In this document: piece by piece, positions 5,438-8,830 of the stretch | How positions within the stretch are numbered: position 1 is the stretch's first letter | How the letters are laid out: each line of letters opens with the position of its first letter | Source: an uncultured Desulfarculaceae bacterium | GTDB taxonomy: Bacteria > Desulfobacterota > Desulfarculia > Desulfarculales > Desulfarculaceae | Reading direction: 5' to 3' | NCBI GenBank assembly: GCA_937908275.1 | Contig: CALERA010000369.1 | Span: 1-8,830, forward strand | DNA length: 8,830 nt | Notes under the pieces: generated by a model | The model's database searches: none | What the model was told of the DNA's origin: nothing | What the model saw: only the letters and a program-made list of their open reading frames with translations | Position numbers and translations under genes: made by a program

Positions 5438-6265
5438 CTAGAAGCTCAACTCGGTGGTGCGCAGTTGGTTGTCCGCCTTGACCACGCCGGGATACTGGGC
5501 CGCGACCTCCTGGGCCCGCTGCCTGGTGGCCCGGTCCTGGACAAAGCCCTCCAGGACCACGTGGCCCTCCAGGGGGCACCGGACCCGGATGTCGTGGTAG
5601 GGGCTGGTGAGGATCCGCTTCTTGATCGCGCTCTCCACCTTCTTGGCAAAGGCCCGGTGGGCCAGGTCCTGGCTGACCGCCTGGGGGTCGTTGACCGGCG
5701 GCAGGCTCCGCACCGCCAGGCTGATCAGCTCGGCCCCGGCCTCGGCCGAGAGGTTGGCGGTGTTGAGCACCATGTTGTAGAGGCTCCAGTCGGCCAGGTC
5801 TCGGTGGTAGACGCTCTCGATCAGCGAGCGGCGTTGCTGGTCATAGTGGCGCACGAACTCCCGGGCCTCGTCCTGGCCCAGACCCATGCGCTGGGCGATG
5901 CGCTCCACCCTGAGGCTGGTGGGGGCCACCACCCGGGCGTGGAAGACCCCGGGCACCTCGGCCAGGGCGATCTGGGCCCCGCGGCCCAGGATGACCACGT
6001 CCCCCCGGCTGGCCAGCTCCAGGTTCAGGGCCTCGAACAGGCTGGTGTAGGCGGGATCCCGAAAGAACATCCGCTCCCAGACGCCGCCCGGCGCGGTTTC
6101 GGCCTCGAAGGCGGCGCAGGCGTCCTTGAACTCCATGTCGCACTCGCGCGCGATCTGATGGACCCCCTCGCGGCTGACCAACTCGTAACCCAGTTTGCGG
6201 GCCACCAGGGACCCGATCTCGTCGCCCAGGCTTCCCACCTTGCGCGAAATGGTGATCACTGCCAT
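5438..6265 (-). CDS. Cytidylate-kinase-like protein with C-terminal BON-like domain
   Basis: Residues 1 to about 190 match the cytidylate-kinase-like P-loop family. The protein starts MAVITISRKVGSLGDEIG, the family's variant nucleotide-binding loop (SRxxGSxGxxI), and continues with ARKLGYELVSREGV (22-35), VILGRGAQ (91-98) and YNMVLNTANLS (163-173). Residues about 207-271 have the layout of a BON domain: AKKVESAIKKRIL, then RVRCPLEGHVVLEGFV, then AQEVAAQYPGVVKADNQLRT. BON domains usually bind phospholipid or membranes and are often periplasmic, but no signal peptide is present here, so the protein should be cytoplasmic. The natural substrate is unknown; canonical CMP kinase activity should not be assumed. 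The ATG at 6265 follows GGGG 8 bases upstream, and a GGATTAATCC palindrome abuts the start codon. It is probably a single-gene unit with a TATAAT box 75 bases upstream. Confidence 0.87.
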   Translation of the reverse strand: MAVITISRKVGSLGDEIGSLVARKLGYELVSREGVHQIARECDMEFKDACAAFEAETAPGGVWERMFFRDPAYTSLFEALNLELASRGDVVILGRGAQIALAEVPGVFHARVVAPTSLRVERIAQRMGLGQDEAREFVRHYDQQRRSLIESVYHRDLADWSLYNMVLNTANLSAEAGAELISLAVRSLPPVNDPQAVSQDLAHRAFAKKVESAIKKRILTSPYHDIRVRCPLEGHVVLEGFVQDRATRQRAQEVAAQYPGVVKADNQLRTTELSF

Positions 6266-6275
6266 GGATTAATCC
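6266..6275. repeat. 10-bp palindrome GGATTAATCC at the kinase start codon
   Basis: A perfect palindrome lies directly upstream of the kinase ATG and overlaps its ribosome-binding purines. It could be a protein-binding site or a local fold, but 10 bp is short and no second copy was seen. Confidence 0.3.
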
Positions 6276-6339
6276 CCTTTGCTCCGTCATGACGCGGCCT
6301 TGGCCGCCACGGGCCGGGTGGCTCCCGGTCATGTTCCAG

Positions 6340-6345
6340 ATTATA
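6340..6345 (-). promoter_or_regulatory. Consensus -10 box (TATAAT) upstream of the kinase gene
   Basis: A perfect TATAAT on the minus strand stands out in very GC-rich sequence and would start transcription about 65-70 bases before the kinase ATG. The -35 position at 17-base spacing (TGGCGG) is a poor match, so an activator or another sigma factor may be involved. Confidence 0.4.
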
Positions 6346-6563
6346 GGCGCATTGCGGGACGCCCGCCAGGGGGGCATCCCCCGGCTGGCCTGGGGTGATT
6401 ACCCCGTTCCGCCTGCCGTCGCTCCCTCAGGCAGGCGCGGCTCATCCAGCGCCGGTTTTGTGAAACAACCCCCAGGTCCGCCCCGCCTCCACCCGCCAGG
6501 CTTGCGGCACCAGCCCGCGCGCCTGGCGACGCCGGGCGCAACGCCATGAACGGGAGGTTGACG

Positions 6564-7064
6564 ATGCGAAACACCGCGATCCTGTGGCTCCTGGCCGCCG
6601 TCCTGGCGGCGGGCTGCGCCAGTAGCGAGGAGAAAACCGCCTATCTCAACGCCCAGTTGGAGGCCCTGAAGCTGCAAAAGCCGATCCTGGAGCTGCGGGC
6701 CAAGGCCGGGGAATCCATTGAGTTGAAGGGCGTGGAGGCCCTGCTGGTCCACGCCCCCCTGGACGGCGGCAACGGGGGCGGGCTGGTCCGGCCGCACCAG
6801 AACGAGTGGGCCCCGGTGGCGCGCGAGGGCCTGGGCATCCTGGGGGTGGTGGGCGGCATCTACTTCGCGGGCGAGAAGGCGGTCCAACTGGCCGAGGTGG
6901 TGGGCCGAAACGCCGGCGCCCAGATCACGGGCAGCTTCAACAACTCCGGCGGCCAGAGCCCCATCAGCTACTACGTGGGCCAGGGCGGCGCGCCCAGCCA
7001 GGGCGTCAGCGACCGCCACGACAGCAGCGACGACCACTCCCAGGCCGAGAGCGCCCAGCCCTGA
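6564..7064 (+). CDS. Small hypothetical lipoprotein with second membrane segment
   Basis: I recognise no family with confidence. The 166-residue product starts MRNTAILWLLAAVLAAGC, a lipoprotein signal peptide whose lipobox (AAGC) predicts lipidation at Cys18. A charged, helix-prone stretch (about 22-58) follows, then QNEWAPVAREGL and a glycine-rich hydrophobic segment at about 86-103 (LGILGVVGGIYFAG). The tail is Gly/Ser/Asn/Gln-rich and then acidic and His-containing (RHDSSDDHSQ, 151-160). The ATG at 6564 is chosen because GGGAGG lies 6 bases upstream; an ATG at 6546 lies before that site. It is the only convincing plus-strand gene, standing alone between a divergent and a convergent neighbour. 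The lipobox plus internal hydrophobic helix and low-complexity tail recalls small envelope proteins seen in prophage and other accessory regions, but nothing nearby is phage-derived. Confidence 0.8.
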   Translation: MRNTAILWLLAAVLAAGCASSEEKTAYLNAQLEALKLQKPILELRAKAGESIELKGVEALLVHAPLDGGNGGGLVRPHQNEWAPVAREGLGILGVVGGIYFAGEKAVQLAEVVGRNAGAQITGSFNNSGGQSPISYYVGQGGAPSQGVSDRHDSSDDHSQAESAQP

Positions 7065-7075
7065 AGAGAAAAATT

Positions 7076-7102
7076 CCGGGGCGGGGATCACCCCCGCCCC
7101 GG
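7076..7102. terminator. Bidirectional terminator between convergent genes
   Basis: CCGGGGCGGGG (7076-7086) and its perfect complement (7092-7102) form an 11-bp stem with a 5-base loop. On the minus strand it is followed by AATTTTTC, a canonical terminator for the FAD oxidase gene. On the plus strand it is followed by GTTGTTTC, a weaker U tract, 12 bases after the lipoprotein stop. Confidence 0.85.
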
Positions 7103-7119
7103 GTTGTTTCCGCGCTTTT

Positions 7120-7150
7120 CCGCCCCGCCGGCCCGCCGCCCCGCCGGCCC
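7120..7150. repeat. Tandem 15-bp direct repeat
   Basis: CCGCCCCGCCGGCCC occurs at 7120-7134 and again at 7136-7150, separated by one G, ending directly at the stop codon of the FAD oxidase gene. It is a perfect two-copy tandem duplication with a 16-base period, probably from replication slippage in GC-rich sequence. Confidence 0.8.
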
Positions 7151-8530
7151 TCAGGCGTCCAGGTTCATCTTGCCCGGGTTGAGGATGTTGTTGGGGTCCA
7201 GCAGGCGCTTGATGGAGCGCATCAGCTCCAGGGCGTTGGCGTCGTGCTCCAGGTGCATGTAAGGGGCCTTGGCCAGGCCCACCCCATGCTCGCCGGTGAG
7301 GGTCCCGCCCAGGGAGCAGGTCAGGGAGAATATCTCGTCGGCGGCCTTGTGTACGTTGGTCACCTGCTCCGGGTCGCGGCGGTCATACATGATCTTGGGG
7401 TGCAGGTTGCCGTCGCCGGCGTGGCCAAAGACCACGAAGGGCAGGCCATAGCCCTCCACGATGCCGGCGATGCCGGTCAGCAGGGCCGGCAACTGGCTCA
7501 TGGGCACCGTGACGTCCTCGCTCAGGTTGTAGGGCCGGAGCTGGCCGGCGGTGCTGCCGGCCTTGCGCCGGGCCGCCCAGAGGGCCTCCACCTGGTCCGA
7601 GGACTGGGCCATCTCGATCTTCTGGGCCTGGCCCTCGCGGAAGATCTCCAGCACCCGCTCCATCTGGTAGTCGGCCTCGCCCGCGGTGTAGCCGTCGGTC
7701 TCCACCAGGAGCATGGCGTTGACCGGGGGCAGGTCCATGCCGCCCTTCTCGCGCAGCACCCGGATGGTGTTCTCGTCCATGATCTCCATCACGCTGGGCA
7801 CCACCCCCGAGTGCATGATGGCGGTCACCGCCCGGCCGGCGTCGTCCAGGGAGGTGAAGCTGGCCTGGCAGGTGCGCGAGACCAGGGGTTTGGGGTTGAT
7901 CTTCAGGGTGATCTCGGTGATCACCCCCAGCACGCCCTCGCTGCCCACGAAGAGCCGGGTCAGGTCAAAGCCGGAGACGCTCTTCATGCAGCGGCTGCCG
8001 GTGCGGGTCACCCGGCCGTCGGGCAGCACCACCTCCAGGGCCAGGACGTAATCCCGGGTCACGCCGTATTTGGCGCCCCGGATGCCGCCGGCGTTGGTGG
8101 CCACGTTGCCGCCGATGGTGCAGACCTTGCCGCTGGCCGGATCGGGCGGGAAGCAAAAGCCCTTGGGGGCCAGGAGCTTCTGCAGGTCGGCGTAGACCAC
8201 TCCCGGCTCCACCACCACCTGGCGGTCCACGATGTTCACCGCCAGGATGCGGTTCATGCGCACCAGGTCCAGCACCAGGCCGCCCTGGGCGGGCACCACC
8301 CCGCCGGCCAGGCTGGTGCCGGCCCCGCGCGGGGTCACCGGGAAGCCGCTGGCGTTGGCCAACTGGAGGATGGCCGCAACCTGGGCGGTGGTGGTGGGCC
8401 AGGCGGCGGCCTCGGGCCGGTGGTCGTGGTCCGAGGCGTCATAGGAATAGGTGACCAGATCGATCAGGGAGTCGCTGTAGTTCTCCGCGCCCACGATCTC
8501 CCTGACGGCCTGCTTGTCATTGGCGTTCAT
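7151..8530 (-). CDS. GlcD-like FAD-linked 2-hydroxyacid oxidase/dehydrogenase
   Basis: The 459-residue flavoprotein belongs to the VAO/PCMH family that includes glycolate oxidase subunit GlcD and D-lactate dehydrogenase; it should oxidise a D-2-hydroxy acid to the 2-oxo acid. The FAD-binding domain spans about 42-215, with PRGAGTSLAGG (67-77), PPDPASGKVCTIGGNVATNAGG (128-149) and YGVTRDYVLALEVVLPDG (155-172). The C-terminal FAD-oxidase domain (about 216-457) has the metal and catalytic motifs HAGDGNLH (370-377) and GEHGVG (413-418), and ends in the typical LLDPNNILNPGKM. All key residues are present. The ATG at 8530 has GGAG about 10 bases upstream. No GlcF-type Fe-S partner follows: the gene ends at a terminator and a convergent gene. 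The substrate (glycolate, D-lactate or another) cannot be assigned from sequence alone, so I give no gene symbol. Confidence 0.95.
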   Translation of the reverse strand: MNANDKQAVREIVGAENYSDSLIDLVTYSYDASDHDHRPEAAAWPTTTAQVAAILQLANASGFPVTPRGAGTSLAGGVVPAQGGLVLDLVRMNRILAVNIVDRQVVVEPGVVYADLQKLLAPKGFCFPPDPASGKVCTIGGNVATNAGGIRGAKYGVTRDYVLALEVVLPDGRVTRTGSRCMKSVSGFDLTRLFVGSEGVLGVITEITLKINPKPLVSRTCQASFTSLDDAGRAVTAIMHSGVVPSVMEIMDENTIRVLREKGGMDLPPVNAMLLVETDGYTAGEADYQMERVLEIFREGQAQKIEMAQSSDQVEALWAARRKAGSTAGQLRPYNLSEDVTVPMSQLPALLTGIAGIVEGYGLPFVVFGHAGDGNLHPKIMYDRRDPEQVTNVHKAADEIFSLTCSLGGTLTGEHGVGLAKAPYMHLEHDANALELMRSIKRLLDPNNILNPGKMNLDA

Positions 8531-8573
8531 GCTCGGGTTGCTCCAGGCTGATGTCGCTCGCTCCCCCCGCTGG

Positions 8574-8588
8574 GCGGCCGGCGGCCGC
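8574..8588. repeat. GC hairpin in the presumed oxidase leader
   Basis: GCGGCC-GGC-GGCCGC forms a 6-bp stem with a 3-base loop between the AT-rich promoter candidate and the oxidase start. It may fold in the 5' leader, but short GC palindromes are common at this base composition. Confidence 0.3.
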
Positions 8589-8589
8589 G

Positions 8590-8611
8590 TTTAATAAATA
8601 TCATACAATTG
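8590..8611 (-). promoter_or_regulatory. AT-rich promoter candidate for the FAD oxidase gene
   Basis: An AT-rich island of about 20 bases stands out upstream of the oxidase gene. On the minus strand it contains TATGAT (8605-8600), a 5/6 match to the -10 box, about 70 bases before the ATG. The -35 region is not consensus (TTATGC at 17-base spacing). The island could also be a regulator-binding site. Confidence 0.4.
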
Positions 8612-8719
8612 GCCCGCCTGCCGCATAACAGAGGCCTCCCGCGCACGGACGGCTCACGAGGCGAACTCCGCAATGTCGCTGGGGTTACCGGCGAAAACGA
8701 TCTCGGGCGGGGGTATGGG

Positions 8720-8830
8720 TCAGGAGGCCAGCCAGTAGTCCTCGGGCCGTTCCAGCAGGTGCTGGCGAAACTCCGCGCGGGTCTTGATCCCGGCCACCCG
8801 GCCGGCCTCGATCAAGACCACGCCGTCGGC
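8720..8830 (-). CDS. C-terminal end of an unidentified gene (partial)
   Basis: The last 36 codons of a minus-strand gene that enters from the right edge. The visible protein begins ADGVVLIEAGRVAGI and ends LLERPEDYWLAS before a TGA. The codon use is gene-like, and the V-V-L-I-x-x-G-R pattern is common at the end of ABC ATPase domains and in other beta-rich folds. This is too little to name the family. The next gene downstream on the same strand is the FAD oxidase, 189 bases away. Confidence 0.55.
   Translation of the reverse strand, partial: ADGVVLIEAGRVAGIKTRAEFRQHLLERPEDYWLAS

Larger units (their letters stand above)
6266..6563. other. Divergent intergenic region between kinase and lipoprotein genes
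   Basis: This 298-base stretch separates two divergently transcribed genes and should hold both promoters. On the kinase side there is a consensus -10 box and a GCGGCC-TT-GGCCGC hairpin (6294-6307). An 8-bp stem with a 12-base loop (CGCCTGCC 6410-6417, GGCAGGCG 6430-6437) lies in the middle. No convincing -35/-10 pair was found for the lipoprotein gene, and I see no coding frame with protein-like composition. Confidence 0.6.

Noticed and set aside
6350..6372. Sigma-54 promoter (GG-N10-GC) upstream of the kinase gene
   Set aside because: Only the minimal GG/GC spacing matches and the surrounding bases are not consensus. Such matches are frequent by chance in GC-rich DNA.
6806..8551. A 581-codon plus-strand frame antisense to the FAD oxidase
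   Set aside because: It overlaps the lipoprotein gene in another phase, crosses the bidirectional terminator and has only shadow-type composition.
8720..8722. Selenocysteine codon at the TGA of the right-edge partial gene
   Set aside because: No convincing SECIS hairpin follows, and the extension beyond it is only 21 codons, which is common by chance here.

Overview
The window is GC-rich with very regular, strongly GC3-biased genes, mostly on the minus strand. Gene content (long-form HisG, a DUF2318 Fe-S protein beside a MacB/FtsX-type permease, a cytidylate-kinase-like protein fused to a BON-like domain, a GlcD-type FAD oxidase) suggests an anaerobic Gram-negative bacterium of the Desulfobacterota (former Deltaproteobacteria). 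This is inference from gene style, not a database match.

Layout, left to right. (1) 34-120: a long, nearly perfect hairpin just after the permease stop. (2) 118-1872, minus: DUF2318 protein followed by an ABC permease, probably one operon, with a candidate promoter at 1917-1944. (3) 2049-2477, minus: a small Cys-rich exported protein starting at GTG, with a good TTGACG-N17-TATCTT promoter. (4) 2553-3722, minus: a PLP aminotransferase. (5) 3841-5241, minus: a hisI-hisG operon with a consensus -35 promoter embedded in a palindrome, a 4-base overlap between the genes, and a strong terminator. (6) 5438-6265, minus: the kinase/BON fusion. (7) 6564-7064, plus: a small lipoprotein, the only convincing plus-strand gene. 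(8) 7151-8530, minus: the GlcD-like oxidase, convergent with the lipoprotein gene and sharing a bidirectional terminator with it. (9) 8720-8830, minus: the last 36 codons of an unidentified gene that runs off the right edge.

How they work together: hisI and hisG supply two steps of histidine biosynthesis (HisG step 1, HisI step 3). DUF2318 and the permease look like parts of one envelope metal or redox-linked transporter whose ATPase is not in the window, and the Cys-rich exported protein next to them fits a metal-handling theme. The other genes look like ordinary housekeeping or accessory units under their own signals. I see no CRISPR array, tRNA, rRNA, insertion sequence or toxin-antitoxin pair. 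No clear new multi-gene system is visible. The least-explained items are the Cys-rich exported protein, the kinase/BON fusion and the lipoprotein.
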